This document shows, one piece after another, positions 18,751 to 27,648 of a stretch of DNA of 38,295 bases (position 1 is its first letter; the number at the start of each line of letters is the position of its first letter). Origin of the DNA: Hondaea fermentalgiana (lineage: Eukaryota > Sar > Bigyra > Thraustochytrida > Thraustochytriidae); NCBI GenBank assembly GCA_014084085.1, contig NPFB01000103.1:7461-45755 (forward strand). The letters are read 5' to 3'. Below the pieces are notes generated by a model. The model worked only from the letters and a program-made list of their open reading frames with translations. It was not told the origin of the DNA and ran no database searches. The translations under genes were made by a program, and so were the position numbers.

Positions 18751-18787
18751 TCTTGCTTGCTTGCTTGCTTGTTTGCTTGCTTGCTTG
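18750..18787. repeat. (TTGC)n tetranucleotide repeat at the ARM-TIR start
   Basis: About nine TTGC/TTGT units end directly at the ARM-TIR start codon. On the transcript this is a (GCAA)n tract forming the leader just before the ATG. Confidence 0.85.
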
Positions 18788-18891
18788 ATTCGGTCGGCTC
18801 TTGCTTCGCCCTGCGCTACTTTCCTCCTCGCTCTTCAATAAACCCTGCGTTTGCCTCACGCTCGAGCTCGCGTCGCCGCCCCGCGCTTCTT

Positions 18892-18920
18892 CTCTCCTCT
18901 CCTCTCCTCTCCTCTCCTCC
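18892..18920. repeat. (TCCTC)n pyrimidine tract
   Basis: Five pentamers of TCCTC form a pure pyrimidine strand about 150 bp upstream of the ARM-TIR start. It is possibly a promoter polypyrimidine element or just simple sequence. Confidence 0.75.
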
Positions 18921-19153
18921 TTGGCGTCTTCTCGCTTTGCTGGCGGCGGCCAGGAGCGGCACGCGCGCCATCATTGCACGACTTGGTACCCCCGGTTGTG
19001 ACTGCACACACCACTTTCGTCCAGCACAAGCCAGCGTGGGTGAGCCCAGCAACATGTTAGTATGCGGCAAGTTGGCTGTCGAAACGAGTGCAAGCTGTAG
19101 CAGCTGCAGCTGCCTTGTTGGCGAAACGCGCGTTCACAGAACTGCATGTCTTG

Positions 19154-19165
19154 ACTAGGCCTACC
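19154..19165. promoter_or_regulatory. ACTAGGCCTACC element, copy 2
   Basis: This is an identical 12-mer to the copies at 14969 and 25176. It lies in a divergent spacer, about 405 bp upstream of ARM-TIR and 436 bp upstream of the glycosyltransferase start. Function is inferred only from recurrence. Confidence 0.35.
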
Positions 19166-19548
19166 TTCTACAACTCGAAGATTTATGGTTTGCGTCAAAG
19201 ATCATGCAGTACACAAGCTTTGTATACTACAATTTGCTTTGGCGGGCGTTGCGTCGCCGGAGACGCCTCCCAAAGGTTCGGTGAATGCTGGCTTACGAGC
19301 ATTCAAGAGCTGCTGGCAGGCGCGGAGCGAACCCGATCCTCAACTTTCACCGAAAGCTCCTTCTCCACGCACAGGATCAACCTCGCCGCCCACTGGCAGT
19401 CGCGGTCGCTGGCGCAGTACTGCGACAGGACCAGCTGACACGCCAGGGAACGTACTATAGGTATAGTATACTGTGAAGAAGCAGGCCGCTGCCGGGTGTG
19501 AAGAAGCACTCAAGGAGAAAGCAGACAAAATCGTTGCCAACGCTGTCA

Positions 19549-19582
19549 GCCTGCCTGCCTACCTGCCTGCCTGCCTGCCTGG
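19549..19582. repeat. (CCTG)n repeat at the glycosyltransferase start
   Basis: About eight CCTG/CCTA units end about 20 bp before the ATG at 19601, so they probably lie in the 5'UTR. This mirrors the TTGC repeat at the start of the opposite gene. Confidence 0.8.
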
Positions 19583-19600
19583 CTTAGGGCCACACGGTCC

Positions 19601-20878
19601 ATGAAGCTGGCGACCAAAGTGCTTTACCTGGCGCTGCCTCTCGGTCTCGTCCTCTCGTGTCTATGGTACATCGGCGGAAGATGGCTTTTCACGTGGAACA
19701 AGGGCCCGAACCAGGACCTGGCCTTCCCCAGCGACTTTTCACTTCGTACATTCAAAGCAGAGCCAACAGCGGCAGTGACAGCGAGTGATCGCGGTGCTCA
19801 TGCCGCGGGTCGCCCATGTGCAGACGAGGTCGAGTCTTGGAAAGCTTGGCTTCTCAAAGGCGATCGGAAAGTCGTCGGCATCGAGGGATTTGATCGATGC
19901 CAAGCGACGACAGTCGGCTTGCCCCCGCATCGATTGCACCCGCGATACTGTAACCCGAGCGACCTCCCAAGCCGCGCCGAGGCCGTCGTTGTCCTCGATG
20001 TCATCCTCCAGCCCGATATTCCACATCCAGAGGTGACCATTGTCTCACCCTCGCACCAGGATGGGCCTACTCTCGAGCAGACTATGCCTTCGTTATGTGC
20101 ACATACACAAGGCGAGTGGGAGGTTGTCTTTGTCTTGGATGGCTCTTGGGACCACTCCTACGAGGTGTACAAGCGAACCATTCTCAGCGAGGAGTGCAAA
20201 AGAAATGGCCTTGTGCGCGGCCGTGTCGTACTCCAGCCCACGTCCATCTGGGAGACTGCTGCGGATAATCTTGCCATGTCCATGTCAAGCCCCAGCGGAT
20301 TTTATGTCGAAGTGCAGGCGGACACGCTCTTTCTCTCGGACGGATGGCTCGAACGAATGTTACAACCCATGCGCATATATGATGTGCTCTTCGCCGTGAG
20401 TGGTCGCTGCGGCCACGAGCTCACGGTAGGCAGGGCGCTTCCGTCTTTCAGCACGCTTTATGGCCACTGCAAAGGCATGGATACTCCCGCTGAGCCTGAG
20501 TTCTTGGCACAATGGGACCACAAAATTAATGTCATGCAGTCTGTCAATCGTGGGCCTTATGCCGTGCGAGCCAAGGCGATGCAAGACTTGGGCTTTTACG
20601 ATGAATTAAACTTTTTCCTTGAGCGCGATGAGCATGACCTTCACCGCCGTGCAACTTTTCTTAAATGGAACTTCGCCGTGCGTGTGATTGACATGTACCA
20701 TCTGAAAAACGTGAAAATGTCGGACGATGCGCTCATCCCTTCCTCCTTTCGAGAGTTAGACAAGCGATATATGGACGAGCACGCCGCGAGAGCGCAGTCG
20801 AGTCCCAAGTGCCCCATTGGGCTTTATGAAATGCCAGTCCCTCTGGTCTCAAGGTTTGGCGAAGTCTGGCCACTTTGA
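19601..20878 (+). CDS. GT2-like (GT-A fold) type II membrane glycosyltransferase
   Basis: The product is 425 residues. A short cytoplasmic end and one helix at about 5-24 (signal anchor) suggest a Golgi type II protein. The lumenal part has a GT-A pattern: 'EVTIVSPSHQDGPTLEQTMPSL' region at 144-165 (nucleotide-binding strand), 'WEVVFVLDGS' at 173-182, 'GFYVEVQADTLFLSDGWLE' at 233-251 with Q239-A-D241 in the DxD place, and an acidic active-site-like 'FFLERDEHDLHRR' at 338-350. Several Cys probably form disulfides. This resembles GT2 family enzymes that transfer a sugar from a nucleotide sugar onto glycans. The donor and acceptor are unknown. The QAD in place of a canonical DxD is a caution. 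The gene converges on the sulfatase. Confidence 0.72.
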   Translation: MKLATKVLYLALPLGLVLSCLWYIGGRWLFTWNKGPNQDLAFPSDFSLRTFKAEPTAAVTASDRGAHAAGRPCADEVESWKAWLLKGDRKVVGIEGFDRCQATTVGLPPHRLHPRYCNPSDLPSRAEAVVVLDVILQPDIPHPEVTIVSPSHQDGPTLEQTMPSLCAHTQGEWEVVFVLDGSWDHSYEVYKRTILSEECKRNGLVRGRVVLQPTSIWETAADNLAMSMSSPSGFYVEVQADTLFLSDGWLERMLQPMRIYDVLFAVSGRCGHELTVGRALPSFSTLYGHCKGMDTPAEPEFLAQWDHKINVMQSVNRGPYAVRAKAMQDLGFYDELNFFLERDEHDLHRRATFLKWNFAVRVIDMYHLKNVKMSDDALIPSSFRELDKRYMDEHAARAQSSPKCPIGLYEMPVPLVSRFGEVWPL

Positions 20879-20900
20879 AATGTGATCTTAGAAAAACAAA

Positions 20901-20912
20901 CAAATAAACAGA
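20901..20912 (+). promoter_or_regulatory. Candidate polyadenylation-type element CAAATAAACAGA
   Basis: This sequence contains AATAAA and lies 23 bp past the glycosyltransferase stop. The same 12-mer occurs at 27649-27660 downstream of the SGNH gene on the same strand. A poly(A) role is inferred. Confidence 0.3.
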
Positions 20913-21157
20913 CAAACAGACAAACGATGTACCTACTTAGGACACGATTTCAAGCTTGCACTAACATGTAAGATCGTCGCCTTGCCAAGAGCCTGACCTT
21001 ACGTAGCCTCAGGCGTGGGCCGAATCTATCGGTTCTTTTGCGTTTGCGTTTGTGTTTGCATTTCCGAGTACACTTGCATTGGAATTTCTGCTTATTCCTT
21101 ATTCCTGAAAACAAGGTCTGGCTTGGGTATACAAAACAAAAATGATGGGTTCCTCCA

Positions 21158-23140
21158 TCAAATGCCAACTGACTCCAAAAGCGATCGAAAGCGATTTTCG
21201 GAGAAAGTCTCATTCGCAAGATTGAGCATTGGATCATACAGAACGTCGTAGAGCTCAACACCCAACAAGCCCTCTGCTGACCAGTCGATGTTTAAAGACA
21301 GACCCGGATTTGCAATACAAAAGTAATCGTGATTCTGGGCTGCATCCTTGTAAATGTACCACCACGACCACATACAGCCCGGACTCGAAGTACAAGCTTC
21401 GATCGTCTTTCTCTGATTGCAATTCTCGCTCGAGATGACCAGCTTCCGATACTCTGTTCGGCGCTCACGCTTGGTGCGAATAGAGTACGCAACGGCGTCC
21501 ACATCTGTTCCCCCTCGTAGTTTGGTTGTACAAGGAAGATGTCTTGCGGCGCTTTTGCCTCCGTCACAAATTGTCAGGACGCTCACCGCGAAATTGTCCT
21601 CTGAATCGTCCGCGGCGCCTTGCATTCGGGCAAGGACCGAAGTGCCATCAAGACGAAGGTCGCTCACGGGAAAACCAGCGAGATCAGCAATGGTAGGGAA
21701 AATGTCGACGAGCTCGATGAGGTCGTCGCGCTCTACGCCTGCCTCTCTGTTCAGTTCGCGGGGTGGCTTGAATATAAAAGGTACCCTAAGACTGGCATCC
21801 TGTAACGTCCACTTTCCGAAATGGTCAAAGTCGTCGGAAAGGTGCATCCCGTGATCCGATGTAAGGATAATTGCCGTATCCTCGAGCTGCCCAGAGCTCT
21901 CAAGCGTCGAGAGCATCGTACCAATGAGGTCGTCTGCGTAGTGCACAGCGGCAGCGTACGAGTTGATTGCTTTTCGCGTGTGCCATGCAGAGTTCATAAA
22001 AGGGGTGTCACCCCACGAGGTCTGCGCAATCGGTGGCATGCCCGTCTTGACTTGGCGGGTCCAATCTAACTTGATCTCTTTATCGATACGGTCAGGTACT
22101 CGATAGTCCGCATGTGGCCGTATCAGGCCCACGGATATGAACCAAGGTCGAATCTCCGTTTCCCATTCCATCATCCACCGTGTCGCGGCCCGTGCTGTGA
22201 GGAAGTCGCGACATGAGGACTCCGTAAAATCGTCGCCCTCTACACAAGAGCACGTCTTGACTTTATTCTTGCAAACGTTGAACGGCCACTGCGTGTCGAG
22301 CTTTGGATTGTCGTCGGCATCCGTTCGGTCAAACCACGAGCTTGGGTAGAATGAAGACCGGGCATGAAAGACCTTTCCTGCCACCGCCGTCAAGTAGCCT
22401 TGGTCGCGCAAAAACTGATGCAAATGAGTCTCATTTCGAAAGCTGGGGTTGAACAGATCAGCGCCAAAATTCCCACTGGTGAAAGGGTACTGTCCTGTGA
22501 GAAGCGAAGTTCGACTTGGACCACATTGCGGAAATTGCGCAAAGGCATTCGAAAAGCTCGTTGCGGACTCGCGCAACTGATCAATATTGGGAGTCAATCC
22601 TGAAGCACGAACGTCGCGCCAATCGTCAACCAGAATCAACAGAACATTTGGTGTCTCAAGACTGCGGGTCAGGACGCCAGACGAGGAAGTCTTATTTGTT
22701 GAAGAAGACACTGCCACGCAGGTGCTCTGGGCTCCGGATGAAGACCAGCTGCAGTGCGGCCACTTTGCGCATTTTTTCCGTCTCCGCAAGGACGTGCAAA
22801 CGGGCTCAGGCTGAGCGAGGCATTCCCTGGAGCCACCAGAGATTGGGCGTTGCCATTTGCAATTGGGCTTATGTCGATTGCACTCTTTCCGCGTTGACCA
22901 ATTTGAGCATGAGAACTCCTTGGTCGATGCAGCGGTAACATCCAATGTGAAAATGGCCGCGATTACCATCAGGTAGAGTAGCCAGCGAGTTAAGCGCAAC
23001 GAAAGAGAGAACTTTGACCAAAAGATGGCGCCGCGGCGTGCACGCTTTCTCCCTTCAATCTCGCACCGGATCATGCTACCCTTTAGCCCTTGGAAATGGT
23101 GGCCAAACGGTCTTGGCTCTGTCCGAGTCAACTTGCTCAT
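21158..23140 (-). CDS. Iduronate-2-sulfatase-like type I sulfatase with Cys-module insertions
   Basis: The product is 660 residues from the ATG at 23140 (an ATG at 23074 is an alternative). A basic N-terminus precedes a signal/anchor helix at about 53-70. The sulfatase signature C206-G-P-S-R210-xxx-L-T-G is perfect, so Cys206 should become formylglycine. Metal and active-site residues are visible: D172-D173, K256 (GKVFH) with H259, D429-H430-G, and K443. 'GMPPIAQTSWGD', 'NAFAQ', and 'YFASVSYLD'-like 'YAAAVHYADD' match iduronate-2-sulfatase. Relatives remove sulfate from uronic acid or other sulfated glycans in lysosomes or outside the cell; the substrate here is unknown. Two four-Cys modules precede the catalytic domain and a third interrupts its C-terminal part. 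The gene converges on the glycosyltransferase. Confidence 0.88.
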   Translation of the reverse strand: MSKLTRTEPRPFGHHFQGLKGSMIRCEIEGRKRARRGAIFWSKFSLSLRLTRWLLYLMVIAAIFTLDVTAASTKEFSCSNWSTRKECNRHKPNCKWQRPISGGSRECLAQPEPVCTSLRRRKKCAKWPHCSWSSSGAQSTCVAVSSSTNKTSSSGVLTRSLETPNVLLILVDDWRDVRASGLTPNIDQLRESATSFSNAFAQFPQCGPSRTSLLTGQYPFTSGNFGADLFNPSFRNETHLHQFLRDQGYLTAVAGKVFHARSSFYPSSWFDRTDADDNPKLDTQWPFNVCKNKVKTCSCVEGDDFTESSCRDFLTARAATRWMMEWETEIRPWFISVGLIRPHADYRVPDRIDKEIKLDWTRQVKTGMPPIAQTSWGDTPFMNSAWHTRKAINSYAAAVHYADDLIGTMLSTLESSGQLEDTAIILTSDHGMHLSDDFDHFGKWTLQDASLRVPFIFKPPRELNREAGVERDDLIELVDIFPTIADLAGFPVSDLRLDGTSVLARMQGAADDSEDNFAVSVLTICDGGKSAARHLPCTTKLRGGTDVDAVAYSIRTKRERRTEYRKLVISSENCNQRKTIEACTSSPGCMWSWWYIYKDAAQNHDYFCIANPGLSLNIDWSAEGLLGVELYDVLYDPMLNLANETFSENRFRSLLESVGI

Positions 23141-23803
23141 CTTCCTCGTTGGCCCACTTGTCGAAGATGTCGGTGTCCGTCTCTGTCCTTTGCCAAGGTC
23201 TTCTCGGCCGTCTCGGCCGAGCCGCTCGTCTCACTGGTGTAGAGAACGCCGCCTTTTTTCTTCTTTGAACATTGTCAGGCATGCAACCAGGTAACTGTCA
23301 GCTTGACTGGCTAACGGCGTGCGAGTGCATGATTGTACCCGGGGCCCGGCGCCCCTGCCAGTGAATATATTAGTACCATCATCCAACGGTCACTCTTCTC
23401 TGTTCTTGTCTGAGGCCCTTTGATGCCTTGGACAGAGAATGTCTCCGCGGCTAGACTTGATAAGCCTAGCCCCTTCACTGATCGTTGATTCTGTCACCAT
23501 CGGTAGGGACCTAGACTCATGCTTGCCAGTGGTGGCGTGGCTTGCAGACTCGAGCCTGGGTCCCTCCCTCCCTTAATTTTTTTTGTAAAAAAAGAAATTG
23601 ATGACCAATCTGCAGCAAGGCTAGCTAGCACAAGGGCAAGCACAGCTTGAAAGGTAAGGCCCACGAACCAAGCTGTGCCCGTGTGGCAGACGCAGACGCG
23701 CGTGCAGCTGGGAGTCCGGGCGAGGTAGCTCGGGCTCGTCGCGAGAGGTCGTACCTGAGGTAGTTCGTGACCGCGACGGCCACGACCACCACTTGCGGTG
23801 AGC
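23141..23803. other. Divergent promoter region between sulfatase and SDR genes
   Basis: No gene is supported. A T-run and A-run (about 23575-23598) and a palindromic GGGGCCCGGCGCCCC-like patch near 23341-23355 are visible. Minus-strand open frames reaching into the SDR gene are its shadows. Confidence 0.5.
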
Positions 23804-24880
23804 ATGGCGCAGAGCGGACGCCGACGAGGGCTGCCGCCGTGGGTCGGCCGGCTGTTGCTGGCCGTGGGGGCCTGGCGCGTGGCGGCGTGGACCTTGGCGG
23901 CGCTTCGCTGGGCCCGCAGAGAGCTGGCAGCACGTGAACCCGTGGACCTGCTGCAACGCTACGCAGGCCTCAACCCTTGCTGGGCCGTGGTCACCGGAGA
24001 GAGAGGCGTGGCAGCCGCTCTTTGCCGAGGCCTTGCGAAGCGTGGCTTCCACGTGCTCATCCTCGCGAGCGACGAGGTCCGCGGAAGCGTGCTGGCGCAA
24101 GACCTGCGGACCCAGTACGGCGTCGAATCCGCCTTCATCGCTTGCGACGTGGCGCAAATTGGCCAGTCCGACGAGGTGGCGAAGCGGCTTCTTCGTGTTA
24201 TTAGCCAGGCTACTGGAGGTGGCGATATTGGTGTCCTTGTTGCGGCTGGCGGCGGAGACGATCTCGCCATGCACTTTTCCGACGTGACGTTGGCCCAGAA
24301 TCGCAAGCGTGCAAATCTCAATGTGCTGGGCACGCTTGGACTGGCCCATGCCTTCCTGCCGCGCTTCGTTGGACGCCCATGTCGATCCGCCTTCATCACG
24401 TGCGGAGCTATTACTGGCAGACTAGGAGGCACGCCCGGTTTTGCAGTTTCCAGCGGAAACAAGAGTTTTGTACGCGCATTTTCAAGAGCCATTTCGCAGG
24501 AGTTTGTTGATCATGTTGATGTGATCTGCGCGCATCCTGTGACTGTGACGTCGGCCGTCCTGCCAGTCGAACGGGCAAGTCCTTTGCTCCGCCCTCTTCT
24601 TCTCTCTCCTGACGCGTTTGCGGAAGGCGTCCTTCGTCGCATTGGCCATAATCCTCCGCTTCGCGAAACCTGCGGTCATCCACTGCACGATTTGTTTTGT
24701 GATGCTGTCGCTTTCTTCGAGACCTCTGAGCAGCATCTTCAGCGTGCCATTCCACGTGTCAAGTGGCTGAGCGAAATGCTCAACCGCAACTTGGACTCGC
24801 GGCCCATTTTCGCCAAAATTGCATCGGCCAAGCATTTGCGTCCTAGTGGCGCGTCAAACGGCGGCATGCCACAGTCGTGA
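23804..24880 (+). CDS. Degenerate SDR related to very-long-chain 3-ketoacyl-CoA reductase
   Basis: The product is 358 residues from the ATG at 23804; an upstream GTG at 23798 was not used. An N-terminal hydrophobic segment (about 13-38) and 'GLNPCWAVVTGERG' at about 55-68 resemble the membrane-anchored KAR/HSD17B12 group ('NLGEWAVVTGSTDGIG'). The Rossmann region and 'AKRGFHVLILA', 'CDV' and 'NLNVLG' elements are present. However, the TGxxxGxG loop is shortened (TGERGVAA), NNAG is replaced by AAGGG, the catalytic Ser position is Ala202 and the catalytic Tyr is Ser216 (S-S-G-N-K instead of Y-x-x-x-K). Lys220 and Asn173 remain. It is probably not a working oxidoreductase; a structural or regulatory role in ER lipid metabolism is possible. 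The intact frame argues against a simple pseudogene. Confidence 0.78.
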   Translation: MAQSGRRRGLPPWVGRLLLAVGAWRVAAWTLAALRWARRELAAREPVDLLQRYAGLNPCWAVVTGERGVAAALCRGLAKRGFHVLILASDEVRGSVLAQDLRTQYGVESAFIACDVAQIGQSDEVAKRLLRVISQATGGGDIGVLVAAGGGDDLAMHFSDVTLAQNRKRANLNVLGTLGLAHAFLPRFVGRPCRSAFITCGAITGRLGGTPGFAVSSGNKSFVRAFSRAISQEFVDHVDVICAHPVTVTSAVLPVERASPLLRPLLLSPDAFAEGVLRRIGHNPPLRETCGHPLHDLFCDAVAFFETSEQHLQRAIPRVKWLSEMLNRNLDSRPIFAKIASAKHLRPSGASNGGMPQS

Positions 24881-25557
24881 ACACGAAAGGCTTGCGACAG
24901 CGCATTTTCTGGAAGTGTGCCGCATCCGATAGAGTTTTTCCTTTGTCGTCCTCTCAGCCTATTGACTTTGTTTGGGCGCAAGAGAAACTTTTCACGGGTA
25001 TGCCTGATGAGAGAGCATCCTTTTCTTTACAGTCATAAGTATAGACCGACCCGTTGTGTAGTATGCCCTCTCTGTCCGAGCCCGCAATGGCATGCGATGT
25101 AGGTATAGGCCACATTTTAGTTATTTTTATTTTTATTTTTTATTATCTCATCCGCCTGGCCGGCTGCCGGTCGTCACTAGGCCTACCGATGATCCAACAC
25201 GGCTCTTGATACTTTTAGAAGAACCTTGCGCGGCCTGTGCTTACTGCAGTGCGCAGAGCGTTTATGAAAACTACTGCAAAACCAAAATCAAAATCGTCAC
25301 AACAACAAATAAAAAAAGAAAGCCAAAAAATCCCTCGCTTCTTCGAGGTGAACGAGCGACGGTCGAAAGTGGGTGAACGAACCAAGATCTCAATTACTGC
25401 GTGCAGGCGCATCGAAGGTGGGCGCAGGGTTCGGGCGTGGGTGGACAACCGGCAAGCTTGCTCGGTGCGAGCCGCGAGCCGCGAGCCAGCGACTGGCTTC
25501 GCGCCTGCAACAAGCGCAAGGGGAGAGGAAGGACCTTCACTTCAAACGTCCGCCGCA
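24881..25557. other. Spacer/promoter between SDR and SGNH genes
   Basis: No gene is supported. The spacer is AT-rich around 25115-25145 (TTTTTATTTTTA-type) and contains the third ACTAGGCCTACC element. The open frame running into the SGNH gene from 25237 starts with a non-ATG codon and is Lys/Ser/Arg-rich, so it is probably 5'UTR. Confidence 0.5.
25176..25187. promoter_or_regulatory. ACTAGGCCTACC element, copy 3
   Basis: This is identical to the copies at 14969 and 19154, and lies about 370 bp upstream of the SGNH gene start. Function is inferred only from recurrence. Confidence 0.35.
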
Positions 25558-27483
25558 ATGTCGGCTCCCAACGACGAACTGCGGCCGCTCGCAGACAACG
25601 ACGAGGACGCCAGGAGCAACCCTCGACGGTCCAATCTATACGTTGGTGCAGAAGAGGCGGATCATAGCATTAAAAGTGGTGGATGGACATGCAAATCGAT
25701 CTGTATTTGCTCGCTACTTCTCGTGGTCATTTTCTTGCTTGGCGCGCTCGTTGGCGAGAACGCAGCCAGCATCATCCCTCAGCCTAAAGAAGAGCAAGGC
25801 TCTGAAAGTGCCGCGACAACTTCTCCGCCTTCTTTGTCGACGCCAAAGCCGGCATCGTCTCCTAGATCCTCACCGACACCATCGTCGCCGCCGCCGCCGA
25901 CCCCAAAGGCTACGCCTGCACCAGCACCAGCTGGCTTGAAAGTGTCAAAGAGTCAACTTGCAGCAATGCGCAAAGCCACAGAGGACCTGATGGACATGCT
26001 CGAGGAATATTACGGAAAGCACCAATCGATGCTGTACGATGGATACATGGCAAGCAAGCAGTCCTCCGACGCCAAGATGCGGAAAATGGCACAAGAATCC
26101 TCGGCAGCCATGGCGAGAAAGATCGCAGAAGCCCTGGTGGACCCTACCCAAAAGAGCTTCGTAATTGGCGTGATTGGCAGCTCCGTCGCAGCTGGTCATG
26201 ACAACTGTTTTTACGACTGCTATGAAAAGCAAATGGAGCGCACATGGTCGTCCGTGTGGGAAGCGGCTGGCATGAAACTCGAAGTCCGAAACGCAGGTCA
26301 GGGTGGTGGATGCGGTGACACATACAAGAACCAAATATGGTGCCTCAAGCAGACGGCTGGTCAAGACATTGACGTGGCTCATTACACGTGGACGTACTTT
26401 GAAAGTAGAGACCGTTATCCGTACCACGAGGTCTTTGCACGGAATGCCCTACTGCTTCCCAAGCACCCCGTGCCGCAAATTTGGAACACAGGTCCTGGCT
26501 CCTGTTACGGTGACTCTCCCCTTCCTAAAGCGTATGCCAAGTTCGGCTTCACCTACCTTTGTCTCGAAAAGGGACTCAAGTCAGGCGGCATCTATCCCGG
26601 CAAGAAGTGGGGCGTAGTCGGAGATGGCTACCATAACACAACGCGCTATGGCGAAAAGCTCGATGACGAAGAAAGGCGTAACTCCCTTGGTGTCGTTTTT
26701 AGAAATTGGCACCCGGGCCCGCTCGGTTTTCAATACATTTCGGATGCTTTCGTTTACCGTTACGCGGAAGCCACTCTTGACGCGCTCGACATGATCGAGG
26801 AAGCGCTCGAAAGCGACAGCGATCCAGTCGAAACATTTGCGCGACCTATTTACACAGCAAGCGACCTTCCCAAGCCCCAGAACTGCATCGAAAAGTTTTG
26901 TCCCATGGATGAGCCTTCGGAATGTTTGAATCTCGAGGAACCCACGTTCGGGTTCCACGGAGCGAGTCCCGCGTCTGCTAGTGATGATCTCAACCTCTAT
27001 GCTAAAGCGAAGCAGAATTGGGCCACATTTCGCAACGATCGCGGGCCCAACTACATGGTCAGCAAGTCTGACATCAAGTACATGAAGAGAGACCCATCTC
27101 TCCAGTGCACCTTTCCTGACCACTGCGCCGGTTTCCAAGGAAGTTGGGACAGCGGGACCCTCGCCTTTCGGCTTCCCAAAATGTCGATGGGTGTTATTTC
27201 TGTCTGCTTTTGCTGTGGGAAAAAGTCGGGTATAGACTTTCTCGAGCAATACAAAGATTGGGTTGATTTCGAGCTCGACGGCGAGCACAAGCTTGACAAG
27301 TCCAAGTTCTTTGCTGGAAAGGGATTCGGAGAAAAGTGCGTCACGGTGATGGATGAGTGGCCGAATGGGCTATCCAACAATAATGGTCACTTCTACCTTG
27401 GCGTCATTGTTCGCGACGACCTCATTCCTGAAGTGAACCGGACAAAGTTCAACCTTCGCCTCGACCACGTGGTGACGATGTGA
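25558..27483 (+). CDS. SGNH/GDSL-like type II membrane protein
   Basis: The product is 641 residues from the ATG at 25558. A cytoplasmic tail of about 44 residues, one helix at about 46-66 and a Pro/Ser/Thr/Ala-rich stalk (about 75-125) precede a helical segment rich in Met and Lys (130-195). The lumenal domain begins 'SFVIGVIGSSVAAGHDN' (200-216) with a candidate nucleophile Ser208/209. It continues with 'NAGQGGGCGD' (245-254, block II Gly/Asn) and ends the catalytic core with 'NWHPGPLGF' (383-391), where H385 fits the SGNH His. The usual Asp two residues upstream of that His is Asn383. Many Cys fit a secreted domain. A C-terminal domain (about 440-641) is Cys-containing and unrecognised. 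The family includes esterases and acetyl-esterases acting on glycans. Enzyme activity is likely but not certain. Confidence 0.72.
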   Translation: MSAPNDELRPLADNDEDARSNPRRSNLYVGAEEADHSIKSGGWTCKSICICSLLLVVIFLLGALVGENAASIIPQPKEEQGSESAATTSPPSLSTPKPASSPRSSPTPSSPPPPTPKATPAPAPAGLKVSKSQLAAMRKATEDLMDMLEEYYGKHQSMLYDGYMASKQSSDAKMRKMAQESSAAMARKIAEALVDPTQKSFVIGVIGSSVAAGHDNCFYDCYEKQMERTWSSVWEAAGMKLEVRNAGQGGGCGDTYKNQIWCLKQTAGQDIDVAHYTWTYFESRDRYPYHEVFARNALLLPKHPVPQIWNTGPGSCYGDSPLPKAYAKFGFTYLCLEKGLKSGGIYPGKKWGVVGDGYHNTTRYGEKLDDEERRNSLGVVFRNWHPGPLGFQYISDAFVYRYAEATLDALDMIEEALESDSDPVETFARPIYTASDLPKPQNCIEKFCPMDEPSECLNLEEPTFGFHGASPASASDDLNLYAKAKQNWATFRNDRGPNYMVSKSDIKYMKRDPSLQCTFPDHCAGFQGSWDSGTLAFRLPKMSMGVISVCFCCGKKSGIDFLEQYKDWVDFELDGEHKLDKSKFFAGKGFGEKCVTVMDEWPNGLSNNNGHFYLGVIVRDDLIPEVNRTKFNLRLDHVVTM

Positions 27484-27648
27484 GTGAGAGATCCGCAAAC
27501 GCGTTTACGCTACATGTGATCTACTCGTGGGAAGTGCGGTGGTTCGGCGACACGGACGGCTCGGTCCAAACGGAATGGTAAAGCAGGTGTGCAAGTATGT
27601 GCACCTCATTGAGCATCTCGTTGGTGGATTTTGAAAGAAACAAATAAT

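Larger units (their letters stand above)
18751..19600. other. Divergent promoter region between ARM-TIR and glycosyltransferase genes
   Basis: No gene is supported. The spacer holds a TTGC tetranucleotide repeat next to the ARM-TIR start, a (TCCTC)n tract, the second ACTAGGCCTACC element, and a CTGC repeat next to the glycosyltransferase start. Open frames at 19185-19540 on both strands lack any recognisable domain. Confidence 0.5.

Noticed and set aside
19060..19600. Possible small gene between ARM-TIR and glycosyltransferase
   Set aside because: Open frames on both strands are under 120 codons, show no domain and disagree in direction; there is no splice pattern to join them.
23494..24349. 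Minus-strand open frames opposite the SDR gene
   Set aside because: They are antisense shadows of a well-supported SDR frame and are His/Arg/Ser-rich.
23804..24880. Calling the SDR a pseudogene
   Set aside because: The frame is intact, with ATG, membrane segment and full fold length. Only the active site is changed, which fits a pseudoenzyme better.
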